From positions 682,001 through 746,000 of the forward strand of contig JAPXFQ010001393.1 in assembly GCA_028564705.1 (NCBI GenBank): a stretch of DNA of 64,000 nt, read 5' to 3'. Made by a program: the position numbers and the translations under genes. Shown here in pieces: positions 1-12,317 of this stretch. The stretch comes from Apricaphanius iberus (taxonomy: Eukaryota > Chordata > Actinopteri > Cyprinodontiformes > Aphaniidae). Below the pieces are notes generated by a model. That model saw nothing but the letters and a program-made list of their open reading frames with translations, was not told the DNA's origin and did not search any database. Each line of letters opens with the position of its first letter. Positions within the stretch are counted from its first letter, which is position 1.

Positions 1-410
1 GAGATGAAACAATGCCTTCAATCTGCCTTCAATCAAACCTTCCTGGGATGCTGCAGACTAAACCATGACCCACAGACATGTACAAATGGACTTTTGTTTC
101 TGAACTTTTTCTACACCTGTCCAATAAAAATGTCCAAGTTATACGCTTGTATTTTCGTTTGCAGTTTCATTACACGCTGGTTGGTGGAATCATTTTACAA
201 TATTATGTCTGGCATCAGGGTTCAGCAACATTTAAAAAATCTGATAGCAACATTTGCTCTGGCTATCAAAAGTACAAAAGTCTTGTGCTGGTAAATAAGT
301 ACATTGCATACATTTGAAAGCTGCTGAAAAGCCAAAACCTACTCAAAGATGGGATATCTGTAAAACACATCGTAGTGGTGCAGATTAAAAAAACTGAAAA
401 CATTTTTAAA
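1..410. other. Gene-free left edge
   Basis: No recognisable gene or repeat. Short open frames on both strands show no known domain. An AATAAA hexamer on the plus strand at about 123-128 could be a polyadenylation signal of a transcript entering from the left, but nothing else supports that. Confidence 0.4.
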
Positions 411-655
411 TGGACTGAACTTATATAGCGCTTTTCTAGTCTTACTGACCACTCAAAGCGCTTTACATTGAAGCCGCATTCACCCAATCACACTCATTCA
501 CCAACACCCAACATGGCTCGGTAGGACAATGTAGAATTTGGGGGTTAAGTGCCTTGCCCAGGGGCACATTGACAAGTGACTGGAGGAAGCTGGAATTGAA
601 CCTACGACCCTCCGATTGCAAGCCATCCACTCTACCACTGAGCCACAGTCGCCCC
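411..655 (-). mobile_element. tRNA-derived SINE, family A, copy 1
   Basis: Read on the minus strand, the head (655 downward) is tRNA-like: a pol III A box TGGCTCAGTGG, an anticodon-loop-like CTTGCAA and a B box GGTTCAATTCC. A body of about 140 bp follows, then a tail with TGTAAAGCGCTTTGAG and GCGCTATATAA. The same structure recurs at 48992-49234, so this is a dispersed family. The tail matches the 3' end of the L2-A LINEs in this window, which suggests mobilisation by an L2 reverse transcriptase. It is not a functional tRNA gene: the cloverleaf is incomplete and fused to the body. Confidence 0.85.
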
Positions 656-1330
656 TAAGCACATGTCTTTATTACAAAACATACATGGTTCGTAATTCAT
701 AGAATTACAACTCCTTTCTTTAAGGGGATACAGACATCCTGAAGTTTTGCAGCCACTGAGCTTCGGCGAAACCCAGAATAAGGTCTCATTACTGCAAGGC
801 CCAGTTAAACAACCAAACCGATGGTCGGCTGCCACAAATTCACAGAGCAGTCATCTGAAACACGCGCACACAGACTACTTATTAATGACGCCAACTTTTT
901 AACATGGGTTTTTACGCTGGGCTTTAGCGAATAAATAAATACCCAGAGCATATTTATAGCCCACCACACCGGGGTAGTATTTGCATCAGATTACCCACAC
1001 AAGCTGTGCCGGGGTCCTGTCTGTAGCATCATTCTCCTGCAGAGCTTCTCACACTCCGTTGTACTACTTCACTGTGTTTTTCCGTGCAGTGTGCAGCTTT
1101 TCCGGGGTCTTTATTCTTTGATCAGAGAGGCTTTCTCTTCCACGTGGGACTACAGAAAGCCACAAACTGAGCAAAAAGCTCACGATCGCTAGTGAGGTCG
1201 TCATTGTTCTTCTTTTTCTCTGAGCCTTTGTTTACTTCCTTCTACATACTCTGGCACCGCCCACCATATGTCGGACCCGCTCACTTTAGACGCTCTGGTT
1301 TGTTGCAACTGTGAAGCACAGAAAATAAGT
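656..1330. other. Intergenic, no gene seen
   Basis: Mixed-composition DNA without a convincing frame. A minus-strand AATAAA (668-673) lies just beyond the SINE head. No terminal repeats or domain signatures were found. Confidence 0.4.
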
Positions 1331-1549
1331 CTAGCCGTGTCGAGTTGCATTACCAATAGTAACGGAACAGTACGGCATGGTTAAAGGTACTATTGGAGAG
1401 ACGCCTTTAGTCTTAGTGGTGTTCAGGAGAAGAGAACTTCTTTTGTTCCAGTCAGTGAAGGTCTCCGCCAGGTCCCTGTACTTCCATTCCTGTCCACTGT
1501 TCACACATGCCACAACAGCTGGGTCGTCTGAATACTTTTGATCCCCCAC
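1331..1549 (-). pseudogene. Non-LTR retrotransposon RT fragment (palm, motif C)
   Basis: A 72-residue frame begins KYSDDPAVVACV. This fits RT motif C of fish non-LTR elements (Y/F-x-D-D, here YSDD at about residues 6-9). It continues with the usual 'EWKYRDLAETFTDW' helix and an LLLN-TKTK segment that follows motif C in these proteins. The surrounding fingers, thumb and endonuclease are absent, so this is a dead internal fragment of an RT-encoding element. No tail or TSD is visible. The clade is not determined; it is clearly different from the L2, L1 and Rex3 copies elsewhere in the window. Confidence 0.6.
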
Positions 1550-1867
1550 TGAGCCTGCTCCAGTGGGGGTTCAGGGTCTTGTCAGTTTGAGGAGCTGTTG
1601 TCCCATGTAGGTCCAAGCGTCGCCCGCCAAGAAACCAACTACTATGCTAAGCAGCTGTCCAGCTGTCTGCAGTTAGTAAAAGTGTATAATATGTGAGTGG
1701 CATGGGAAGTGCTGTGGTGGAGCAATTGCCAGGCCTCTGTCATGTTGCGGTCAACAACTCCTCCATACAGCCAGTCAAGGTGAGAGAGCTGTCCGTGACT
1801 CATCTCAGTGGAGGGAGCAGTGCTTTGGCAGCCACAACGGCTCTTTTAAGAGCCCCCTGCAAACCTA
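1550..1867. other. Spacer without recognised gene
   Basis: An 86-codon plus frame at 1693-1953 has no recognisable domain and runs into the transposon terminus, so it is not called. A short palindrome, GGCTCTTTTAAGAGCC, lies at about 1840-1855; a TTAAGAGCC block also directly follows the transposon at 3075. Confidence 0.35.
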
Positions 1868-3078
1868 TTAACCCTCTAGGCGCCAAAGTCGCAATATTGC
1901 GACAAGCAACATTGCTGACTTTAACTAGCCACAACTGGAGTCAGGGCCACTAATTTAATTACTACTTTACACCAGGAGATGGCGGACATGTGTACCTTTA
2001 ATTTTGGACAATTTTTTGGGTGTGTTACCATGGAAACTTTTGGAGTAAATTGGCCCTTAGGTTAGCGTGGCGAGCGGGGGACGCGAGGTACAGCTGCTGC
2101 GGTCACAGTATAGAGAAGGCGACTTTTAGAAAGATAAAACTTATGAGGCCGAGATGTCGGAGTTCCCCGTCCTGAAGTATTGGCTTATTCAGATTCTGAA
2201 GAGAAATATTTACGTCTGATCTGTTCAGTTGTCCCGGGAGAAAGTGAAACTAAAATGTCCCGCAGCAACAGCCAGTCCCGTTTCGCCATTATGCTCCTCA
2301 AGCAGCACATTCCAGCTCTGCATCACGTTCTCCCGGTGAGAGAAAGGTATGTGTTCGGGTAGCAAGGTGGTCATCACAGCGCTAATTGTGACCGAGGTGG
2401 GAGGGATGTAAAAATCAGTGGAAATAATAGCAGATGCGATCGAAAACACGAAAGAAAAAAGACGGCTTATAAGCGAGTAAACAGCAGTAAAGTTCTCTGT
2501 CCCGCTGCAAGTGAGGATGGTGATGATGATGATTTTGGCGAGGTTTGCTTGACAGATGAGGAAGAGTAGGATCACCAGTGGATCAGACAATTTGATCAGC
2601 CTGTTAGTTATTTTTGTGACGGATCTGTAAAATTCTGTGGCCAACATTTTCTTTCTGTTGATTTTATATCGTGAATAGAGTAACGGAGCCACATAAGAAA
2701 GGACATAAAAAGATATATCCACCTGTTCTTGAAAAAAAGCCAAAAAAATGAAACATATACAGTAGATGTAGAAAATACATATATATAAAAATCTAAATAA
2801 AAAAAATAAAATTATTGATGAAATAAAAGTTTTAATCAATGTAAAAAAGCAAAAAATTGTCAAAGTCATGCAATCCAATAGTGCCAACGCCTGGTGACGT
2901 CATAATATGCAAATTAGATGTGTGATTTTGCTTCTATCACAAACTTTGGATCATACTGAAGATTTTTCTAATTTACAGTGTACCTTTATCTATAACGATA
3001 TTAAAGCTACAACATTTTGAACTAGTGATATCAAAATGGAATATTTTATAGAAAAAACCCCAGCGCCTAGAGGGTTAA
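1868..3078. mobile_element. piggyBac-like non-autonomous DNA transposon
   Basis: The element (1872-3074) is flanked on both sides by TTAA (1868-1871, 3075-3078), the obligatory piggyBac target duplication. It ends in a 12-bp inverted repeat, CCCTCTAGGCGC at the left and its complement GCGCCTAGAGGG at the right, fitting the CCY start known for the superfamily. A perfect 16-bp palindrome lies just inside the left end (1888-1903). The 1.2-kb interior has no identifiable transposase. A 220-codon minus frame (2225-2887) is low-complexity and Phe/Ile/Leu-rich, and is probably chance. The element would need transposase supplied in trans. Confidence 0.7.
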
Positions 3079-3139
3079 GAGCCTCCCTGTTTAAATAGTT
3101 TAACCTCTTTATGATATCTATTTTTCGAGCATTGGAATG

Positions 3140-3541
3140 CCTAGGTCCCTGCCTTCGGCCACCGCCCATCTTGCACTTCACCCGACCCCTATGGCCCCTC
3201 CCACCGGTGGTGAGCTCATGGGAGGGGGGCCTATGTTGCCTCTTTGGGCTGAGCCTGGCTGAGCCCCATGGGTAAAGGTCCAGCCACCAGGCGCTCGCCA
3301 ACGTGGCACACCTCCAGGCCTGGATCCAGAGTGAGGCATCGGTGACCCGCGTCAGGGCGAGGGAACACTGAGTCCAAACTTTCCTCTGATCATAGGTCTT
3401 CAGGCTGCGCTTTGTCTGATCCCTCTTCTCGGACCAGTTTGTCATGGGTCACACTACCAAGGGCATAAAGCCCCCAACAACTTAGCTCCTAGGATCATTG
3501 GGACACTAAAACCCCTCCACTGTGATTAGGTGGCAGCCCAG
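3140..3541 (-). mobile_element. Inverted 5' segment of the Rex3-like LINE copy at 3.5-5.8 kb
   Basis: On the minus strand this stretch carries the 5' leader of the Rex3-like family: the GGGATCAGACAAAGCGCAGC block, the GC-rich leader and the region ending in GCCGAAGGCAGGGAC. The same blocks occur in order in the intact copy near 21.8-22.1 kb. It also extends further 5' than the intact copy (about 3430-3541). The plus-strand part that starts at about 3549 continues exactly where this inverted part stops. The arrangement is therefore a 5' inversion, not two separate insertions. Confidence 0.75.
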
Positions 3542-3548
3542 GGAGGGG

Positions 3549-5818
3549 GGCTCTGATCCTCGGCTACAGAAGCTGGCTCTTTGGTTGTGGAAAGTCACCT
3601 CTGGTGGGGAAGGAGCCGGGCCTAGTTTGCGACATCGAGACACCTCTCCTTGAGAGGGGTCGGACTCACTTCCACTATGGAGTTGCTCCTGTTGAGAGGC
3701 GCCAAGCTGGGATGGGAATCCTTAGAGGAGGTGCTGGAGAGTGCTCCTTCTGGGGATTCCCTCATTATGCTGGGGGACTTCAACGCTCATGTGGGCAATG
3801 ACAGTGAGACCTGGAGAGGCATTGTTGGGGGGGTGGAATGCCCCCCCCCCCCCCCCCCCCCCCGATCTGAACCTGAACGGTGTTTTGTTGTTGGACTTCT
3901 GTGCTCGTCATGGATTGTCCATAATGAACACCATGTTCAAGCATAAGGGTGCTCATGTGTGCACTTGGCAGCAGGACACTCTAGACCGCAGCTTGATGAT
4001 CGACTTGGTTGTCATTTCAACTGACCAGCAGCAGCATGTTTTGGACATTCGGGTGAAGAGAGGGGCGGAGCTATCCACCAATCACTACCTGGTGGTGTGT
4101 TGGCTCCGGTGGTGGGGGAGGACGCTGGACAGACCTGGCAGGCCCAAACATGTTGTGAGGGTCTGCTGGGAACATCTGGCAGAGTCCCCTGTCAGAAGGA
4201 GTTTCAACTCCCACCTTTGGCAGAACTTTGAACACGTCCCGGGGGAGACGGGGGACATCGAGTCCGAGTGGGCCATTTTCCGTGCCTCCATTGTTGAGGC
4301 AGCTGACTGTTGTTGTGGCCGCAAGGTGGTCGATGCCTGTCGCGGCGGCAACCCTCGAACCCGGTGGTGGACACCGGCGGTGAAAGATGCTGTCAAGCTG
4401 AGGAAGGAGTCCTATCGGGCCGTTTTGAGACCCCAGAAGCAGCTGTTGGTACCGGCAGGCCAAACGGAGTGCGGCTTAGATGGTCACTGAGGCAAAAACT
4501 CCTTCGGGTGTGGGAGGAGTTTGGAGAGACCATGGAGAACAACTTGTGTATGGCTTCGAAGCAATTCTGGTCCACCATCCTGCGTCTCGGGGAGGGGGGG
4601 TGGTCTGCCACCAACACTGTTTACAGTGGGGATGGTGTGTTGCTGACCTCAACACCCACATTTGGGGTCGGTGGGTGGAATACCTCGAAGACCTCCTCAA
4701 TCCGACTGACACCTTCCTGTTTGGAATCAGGGTGGTGCTCCCCCTCTTTAAAAAGGGGGACCACAGAGTTTGTTCCAAATATAGGGGGATCACACTTCCT
4801 CCTGCCTGGTAAGGTCTTTTCAGGGGTTCTGGAGAGGAGGGTCCGACGGATAGTCGAAACTCGATTTCAGGAAAAAATATGCGGTTTTCGTCCTGGCCGT
4901 AGAACATTGGACCTGCTCACCAGCCTAACCGGGGCCCTGGAGGCTTCATGGAAGTTTGCCCAACTTGTCTACATGTATTTTCTGGACTTGGAGAAGGCAT
5001 TTGGCCGTGTCTCTCGGGGAATCTTGTGGGGGGTACTCCAGGAGTATGGGGCACCAGGCCCTTTGAAGCGGGCTGTTAGGTCCCTGAGGAGATCCGTTTT
5101 GGTGGCCTCAGGATAGTGTCTCTGATATTCGCAAATGATGTGGTCCTGTTGGCTTCATCTGAACCTGATCTACAGCTTTCGCTGAAGCGGTAGGCTAGGT
5201 GCCTTCTTCAGGTCGGGGGTGGGATCCTTCCTCAAGTGGAGGAGTTCAAGAATTTGGGGGTCTTGTTCACAAATGAGGGAATAATGGAGCGGAGATGGAT
5301 AGACGGATCGGTAAGGCTTCTGCAGTTACCGGTCTTTCGTGGTGAAGAGAAAGCTCTTGATTTACCGGTCGATCTACGTTTCTACTCTCATCTATGGTCA
5401 TGAAGTCTGGGTGGTGACTGAAAGAACTGAGAGATCACGGGTACAGGCGGCTGAAATTAGTTTCCTTTGCAGGGTGGCTGGGTTATCCCTTAGAGATAGG
5501 ATTAGAAGATCGGTAATCCGGAGGGGGCTCAGATTAGAGCTGCTGCTCCTCCACATCGAAAGGAGCCAGTTGAGGTGGCTCGGGCATCTGGTTAGGAATG
5601 CGTCCTGGACGCCTCCTTGGTGAGGTGTTCCGGGCACGTACCACCTGGGAGGAGGCCCAGGGAAGACCCATTACTTGCTGGAGGGACTATGTCTCCCGGC
5701 TTGCCTGTGAGCGCCTTGGGATACCTCCCAAGGAGCTGGCCTAAGTGGCTGGGGAGAGGAAAGTCTGGATCTCTCTGCTTAAGCTACTGAACAGTTGACC
5801 CGACCCGATAGCTCGGGG
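3549..5818 (+). pseudogene. Decayed Rex3-like (RTE clade) LINE, endonuclease-RT remnant
   Basis: In broken plus-strand frames it encodes the same protein as the intact copy at 18.9-22.1 kb. Visible parts are an endonuclease ([14 protein letters not shown] at about 3776-3815, then STNHYLVV near 4075), a linker, RT motif A (LDLEKAFGRV, about 4985-5015) and the C-terminal [17 protein letters not shown] block (about 5540-5590). Compared with that copy it has many frameshifts and stops, an RT deletion around motifs B and C (about 5100-5150), and a run of 23 C residues inside the endonuclease. The 3' end is degraded and lacks the GATG repeats. It is not functional. Confidence 0.85.
3841..3863 (+). 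repeat. Poly(C) run of 23 bases
   Basis: An uninterrupted C homopolymer inside the endonuclease region of the decayed Rex3-like element. The intact copy has only a short stretch here (...GGCCCCCC... in sense), so the run is a secondary slippage expansion or an assembly-sensitive site. Confidence 0.85.
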
Positions 5819-6147
5819 TGATTAGCCACAGTGTTTATCAGTATTTTCTCCATGTCACTCACAGCATTACTGACACCCAATGACCAGGCTCCTGATTGGT
5901 TGATACGGTGCAAATTGACATCGAAGTTCAGATTTTTCAACTTCAGCTGCAGACCCAAACACGCTGATCATGCCCAAATGCACATTTGTACATTTGACTC
6001 TTTTGAATACCTATTGTAGCTACAGAGATTAAAGAGCCAAATAAGGTGTTAGTCATAAACTTGTACAAACCATCCAAAACCTAACTCAAATTTCTTTAAT
6101 GACCTCAGCTACTTTCTCTCTGTAATATGTATTGAATATGACCAACT
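5819..6147. other. Spacer, nothing recognised
   Basis: Unique-looking, slightly AT-rich DNA. A 62-codon plus frame (5831-6019) has no recognisable features. Confidence 0.35.
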
Positions 6148-6250
6148 AATTATTTGGGAGACTTCAACATTCACACTGACAACCCGCAAGATGGATGAAC
6201 TAAAACATTAAGTGATACTCTCCATAACTTTAGTCTAACCCATAGCTTCT
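6148..6250 (+). pseudogene. Short non-LTR endonuclease fragment
   Basis: The plus strand reads GDFNIHTDNPQDG, then a stop, then TLSDTLHNFSLTHS. This is the GDFN catalytic block of an APE-type endonuclease plus the following helix, as in CR1/L2-type elements. Only about 30 codons are preserved and both sides are non-coding, so this is a relic. It resembles L2-A (GDFNIHMD near 10.08 kb) but is too short to place firmly. Confidence 0.55.
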
Positions 6251-7639
<1,389 letters not shown>

Positions 7640-7790
7640 AGAATACATATTAAATAAGAAGGAACCCCTCGCTCCTATAGCTTTCTAAACAACTTCCTTT
7701 AATTATTCCAGTCAAAGGCTTTAGAGGCGTCCAGGAAGCACATAACATGGTGGAATTATGCTTTCTAAAAGCTACTGAAATAGCTACATA
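7640..7790 (-). pseudogene. Non-LTR RT fragment (motif A)
   Basis: The minus strand reads CFLDASKAFDW, with the downstream RKLF and ERGVPSYL segments interrupted by stops. FLDASKAFD is RT motif A with the catalytic Asp, followed by the usual KLF..L..RGVP block. The rest of the polyprotein is missing. The motif differs from the L2 (LDLSAAFDTVDH), L1 (LDVEKAFDRVNW) and Rex3 ([10 protein letters not shown]) copies, so it marks a further LINE family. Confidence 0.6.
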
Positions 7791-7895
7791 GACACAGATG
7801 TCAGTCCCATGTTTACATTTTTGTTGTGAGTCCGTATACGGACCCAGCATTTTTTTTCCATCACCGTGAACCCCCCCTGAATACATGGGATAGCG

Positions 7896-7945
7896 GCGTA
7901 CTGAATTTCCCCTCGTGGGACAATAAAGGATTATTCAATTCAGTT
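7896..7945 (+). repeat. LINE-type 3' tail fragment
   Basis: AATTTCCCCTCGTGGGACAA is followed by TAAAGGATTATTCAATTC. This is the sort of short 3' UTR end, with AATAAA and a pentameric tail, found on several fish LINEs. A related TTAAAGGATTATTCTATTC tail occurs at about 29665-29685. The parent family is not assigned. Confidence 0.4.
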
Positions 7946-7961
7946 TTTCCTCTATATATAT

Positions 7962-8289
7962 CATCCATCCATCCATTTTCTTAACCGCTTAGTCCTCCAG
8001 GGGTCGCGGGGGGGCTGGTGCCTATCTCCAGCTGTGAACGGGCGAGAGGCAGGGTACACCCTGGACAGGTTGCCAGTCCACAGGGCCACATAGAGACAGA
8101 CAGACAAATAATGCATGCATCCACACTATGACAATTTAGAATGATCAATTAACCTGACAGTCATGTTTTTGGACTGTGGGGGGAAGCTGCATGCATGGGG
8201 AGAACATGCTAACTCCATGCATGGCTGGGATACGAACCCACAACCTTCTTGTTGCAACAGTGCTAACCACTGCGCCACCGTGCAGCCCC
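7962..8289 (-). mobile_element. tRNA-derived SINE, family B, with (GATG)n tail
   Basis: On the minus strand the head (8289 downward) has a pol III A box TGGCGCAGTGGTTAGCA and B box GGTTCGTATCC. A body of about 230 bp follows, with ACATGCATGGAGTTAGCATG, TTTTTGGACTGTGGGG and TACACCCTGGACAGG blocks. The tail is CCCGCGACCC...TAAGCGG...AAAATGGATGGATGGATG. The tail has the same order of blocks as the Rex3-like LINE end at 18843-18900, so it is probably mobilised by Rex3/RTE machinery. A fragment of the same family is at 29560-29666. Confidence 0.8.
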
Positions 8290-8679
8290 AATATCTTTAT
8301 ATATCAATTAGAGTAAATAAATTGTGACCAAGTGCTTTCGTTCACTGGTGGATATTGTGAGTATTGCGACATCTCCTGCGTCACTTCCTATTGTCACTGC
8401 TAAGCTCCTCAGAGCTGCTTAGTGTTTGGTGCTCAGATTCTCTTTGATTGATCTATTTTTCTCTTTGTTGAATTTGTTTTAACACACAAGCACACTACTA
8501 CACTCATTTCCAGTTGGTGTACTTTATGTTTTATGAACCCTTTGTGTTTCACACAGTTGTTCTTGGTGTACTAAGATCTCGCTAGCTCGTTAGCTTAGTT
8601 TCGTAGCAGCTATGGCTACATCTCTTTATCTTGCTCTCTTTCTCCCTCTGTAGCTACTCTCTCCTGTTCTCTGTGTCAG

Positions 8680-9491
8680 ATGTTTAGTTACTCCCCCGCC
8701 TCCTTTAGTGATAATGGTAAGTGTAATAAATGTAGCATTTTCGTAGCCTTGCAGGCGAGGGTTTCAGAGTTAGAGGCCCGGCTCCATGTTGTTGAGAATA
8801 CAGTAAATAGTCGAGGCCTCTTAGACAGCACGGAGCCAACAAGGATAGAATCACCTAGCAGTCCTCCAACAGAACCCACACAGCTGTGAACTCAGGCCGA
8901 CTGGGTGACGGTACGTAGAAAGCATACTTCCCAGCCCAAAGGGCACCAACAACCTGTTCGTGTTTCTTACAGATTTTCCAAACTCAGTGACGCACCCACT
9001 GAGAAACAGACTTTGGTAATTAGCAGTTCAACAGTCCGAAACGTGGCATTAGAGACACCATCGACCATAGTCAAATGTTTTCCAGGGGCCAGAACAGACG
9101 ACACAAAATCCCACTGGAAACTGCTGGCTTAGGACAAGCGTAAATACAGTAAGATTGTTATTCACGCTAGCGGTATGACACCCGGTTAGGCCAATCGGAG
9201 GTCACTAAAATTAGTGTTGCTTTGGTATGTAAATTTGCTAAAAAGATGTCGGACTGTGTAATCTTTTCTGGTCCCCTGCCCGATCGGACCAGTGACGACA
9301 TGTTGCCGCATGCTGTCATTTCATGGTTGTCTGAGTGGTGTCCAGCAAACAACGTGGGCTACATTGACAATTGGAAAACTTTTTTGGGAAAACCTGGTCT
9401 GATCCGGAGAGACGGCATCCATTCCACTTTGGATGGAGCAGCTCTTCTTTCTAGGAATCTGGACAGATTTATTAGTCCTTCAAAACACTGA
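8680..9491 (+). pseudogene. L2-A ORF1 (coiled coil plus esterase-like), broken
   Basis: ORF1 of CR1/L2 LINEs encodes an RNA-binding or packaging protein, often with an SGNH/GDSL esterase domain. Here three frame pieces remain. 8680-8889 has a CNKC pair and a heptad-like VSELEARLHVVENT segment (coiled coil). 8905-9132 has PGARTDD, the block after the nucleophile Ser. 9222-9491 has the C-terminal RRDGIHSTLDGAALLSRNL block with the catalytic-type D and H. The middle GTND block is degraded to IHASGMTP near 9160. Stops and frameshifts make it non-functional. Compare the better preserved ORF1 of family B at 44.3-45.5 kb. Confidence 0.7.
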
Positions 9492-9639
9492 CAAACCAGG
9501 GTCCAGACCAGGAAGCAGAGTCGTAGTTTAAACCCACCTCTCTGCAGCTTCTGTACTGTTACCCACTCAATACCCCATCGAGACAGTGTCTTACCCACGG
9601 CCAAAATCAAACAGACTAAAAGTTAACCTGACAAAAGCA

Positions 9640-12317
9640 AACTATGAAAGTCTCATTAAAATAAATACAACTCGGACCAAACAAGGAAATAGGGCAGTTA
9701 GATGTGGTTTACTAAACATAAGATCCTTCTCCTCCTAATAAAGTTGATCTATTTTGCCTATCAGAAACCTGGATGGAGCAGGTTTATTTTGTAATTATAA
9801 ATGAATTAACTTCTTCAAATTATCAAAATTTTCTCATTCCTAGAAGTTCTGGGTGAGGAGGAGGAGTTGCAACCATCTTTCATTCAGATTTGCAAATTTG
9901 CCCTATAGACCAATTGTTAACTACAGGTCTTTTAAAAACATCTAATCCTTAGTTTTCCTAATCCAAGCTGCAAAACATTAAAATCACTTTCGGCCCTTAC
10001 TCTCAATTCTTGGACCAGATCTCAGATTTTTTATCTGATTTAGTTTTAAACACTGATCAGGTAGTTATAGTAGGGGATTTCAATATTCACATGGACATTG
10101 CAAGTGATAACTTAGACTCAATTGGCTTTACTCAGAAAGTGAAAGGACCCACACAATCTGCTCAACACTCTTTAGACATTGTACTGACATATGGCATTGA
10201 GTGTGATGAACTAATATTCCTCCCACATAACCCAGTTCTATCTGACCATATTACTGTATGATTACCATTGAATTTACTTTACCCAATGTTCCAAAATCTG
10301 AAAGAAAATGTAATTACAGTAGACCTTTATCAGACAGTGCTTTAACAAGTATTAAATAATCTGTTCCATTCTTGCTTCCGTATCCGTCTCAGAATACCAC
10401 AGTGGGCCGCAGTAATTCCAACACTTACCCTTTAGAAATTGATCGTCTGGTTCAAAGTATTACTTCCTCACTGCGTTTGGTGCTAGACAGTGTAGCCCCC
10501 TTAAAAAAGAAGGTAATCAGCCATAGGAGGTTGGCTCCCTGGTTTAGTGCAGAGTTGCGTACTTTAAAGAATAATACTAGGAAACTGGAGAGAAAATGGC
10601 TCTCTATACACTTAAAGAATTCCTTTCTAGCCTGGAAAAATAGTCTAGTACTTTAGAAAAACGCCCTTCGACAAGCTAGAACAGCGTATATCTCGTCGTT
10701 AATAGAGGTAATTGAAAACAATCCTAGATTTCTTTTTAGTACAGTTGCCAAATTTACACAGAGTCATAGCTCTGTTGAGCCAATTATTCCCCCTTCCCTC
10801 AATAGTGATGACTTTATGGGATTCTTCAATAATAAAATAAATTCTATTAAAAATAAAATCATTGGCATTCTCCCAAACAGGATTAACTCTCTTTCAGTAA
10901 ATGAGGCAGTATCAGAGATAACTTTAGAACCATCTCTGTGTGTATACCGTTTTGATTCTGTTGAACTTTCAGAATTATCAAAAATATTAGCTTCATCTAA
11001 CCCTCAACTTGTATGTTAGACCAAATACCAACCAAATTATTTAAGGAAGTGTTACCTTTGTTCACTGGCCCTATTCTAGACATGATGAATCTATCTTTAA
11101 TAAATGGATATGTGCCACAGGAATTTAAGGTTGCTGTAATTAAACCTTTACTTAAGAATCCGTCCCTGGATCAAGATGACTTAGCTAACTACAGACCTAT
11201 ATCTAACCTTCCTTTCTTATCCTGAATTCTAGTAGCTAATCAAGTATGTGAGCATCTAAACAGCAACAACCTTTTTGAAGAATTTCAGTCAGGTTTTAGA
11301 GCTCATCATAGCACTGAAACAGTACTGGTAAAAGTTACTAATGATATTCTAATGGCCTCAGATAATGGATTTGTGACTGTTCTGGTCTCGTTAGATCTCA
11401 GTGCTGCTTTTGACACAGTCGATCATAATATTCTCTTAGAAAGGCTTGAACATGTTGTGGGGATAAAGGGAACAGCACTAGGCTGGTTTAAATCATATCT
11501 GTCAAACAGATTCCAGTTTTTTCAAGTTTATGATAAATCTTCTTCACACTGAAGGGTTACTTGTGGAGTACCACAGGGTTCTGTGCTTGGACCGATTCTC
11601 TTTACTATATATATGCTTCCAATTGGTAAAATAATTAGAGAACATGGAATGATTTTCCACAGTTATGCTGATGATACACAATTATATTTATCCATGAAAC
11701 CTGATTAAACCAATCAGTTAAGTAAATTACAAGCATGTCTGGAAGAAAAAAAACTTGGATAACTGGATAAGATTAATTTCTTTCACCTCCGGAATATTGC
11801 TAAAATTAGAAACATCCTGTCCAGGAGTGATGCAGAGAAAGTATTCCATGCATTTGTTTCTTCAAGGCTTGATTACTGTAAATCCTTATTAACAGGAAGT
11901 CCATAAAATTTAATTAAAAGCTTTCAGTTGATCCAAAATCCTGCGGCAAGAGTTCTGATGAATATTAAAAAGAGAGATCACATTTCTCCTGTTTTGACTT
12001 CTCTCCATTGGCTCCCTGTTACATCCAGAATAGAGTTTGAGATCCTCCTCCTTACTTATAAATCCCTTAATAATCAAGCTCCATCATACTTAAGAGACCT
12101 GATTGTTCCATATGTTGCTAGCAGAGCCCTTCGTTCTCAGACTGCAGGTTTACTGCTAGTTCCTAGGATTTCTAAAAGTAGAATGGGAGGCAGATCTTTA
12201 AGTTATCAGGCTCCTTTCCTGTGGAACCAGCTCCCAGTTTTAGTCCGTGAGGCAGATACTCTGTCTGTTTTTAAGACTAGGCTTAAAACCTTCCTTTTTG
12301 ATAAAGCTTATAGTTAG
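9640..12317 (+). pseudogene. L2-A ORF2 endonuclease-RT, broken
   Basis: ORF2 supplies the APE-type endonuclease and RT for target-primed reverse transcription. Remnants in order: an LLNIRS start (about 9710), FCLSETWME (about 9755), the GDFNIHMD catalytic block (about 10075) and VLSDHITV (about 10235) of the endonuclease; a linker; RT fingers with [12 protein letters not shown] (about 11185); motif A LDLSAAFDTVDH (11394-11430); [12 protein letters not shown] (about 11565); motif [11 protein letters not shown] (about 11660); and the C-terminal HISPVLTSLHWLPV domain ending FLFDKAYS at 12317. Several stops and frameshifts (for example near 9740, 10640, 11010, 11225 and 11550) inactivate it, and there is a deletion just after motif C. 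Confidence 0.9.

Noticed and set aside
4..294. 96-codon plus frame at the left edge
   Set aside because: No motif, and overlapping frames of similar length; composition looks non-coding.
411..655. tRNA gene
   Set aside because: A and B boxes are present, but the tRNA-like part is fused to a repeat body and the unit is dispersed; it is a SINE head. The same applies to 8289-7962 and 49234-48992.
2225..2887. 220-codon minus frame in the piggyBac-like element
   Set aside because: Phe/Ile/Leu-rich low complexity, no transposase motif, and it runs through AT-rich DNA; probably chance.
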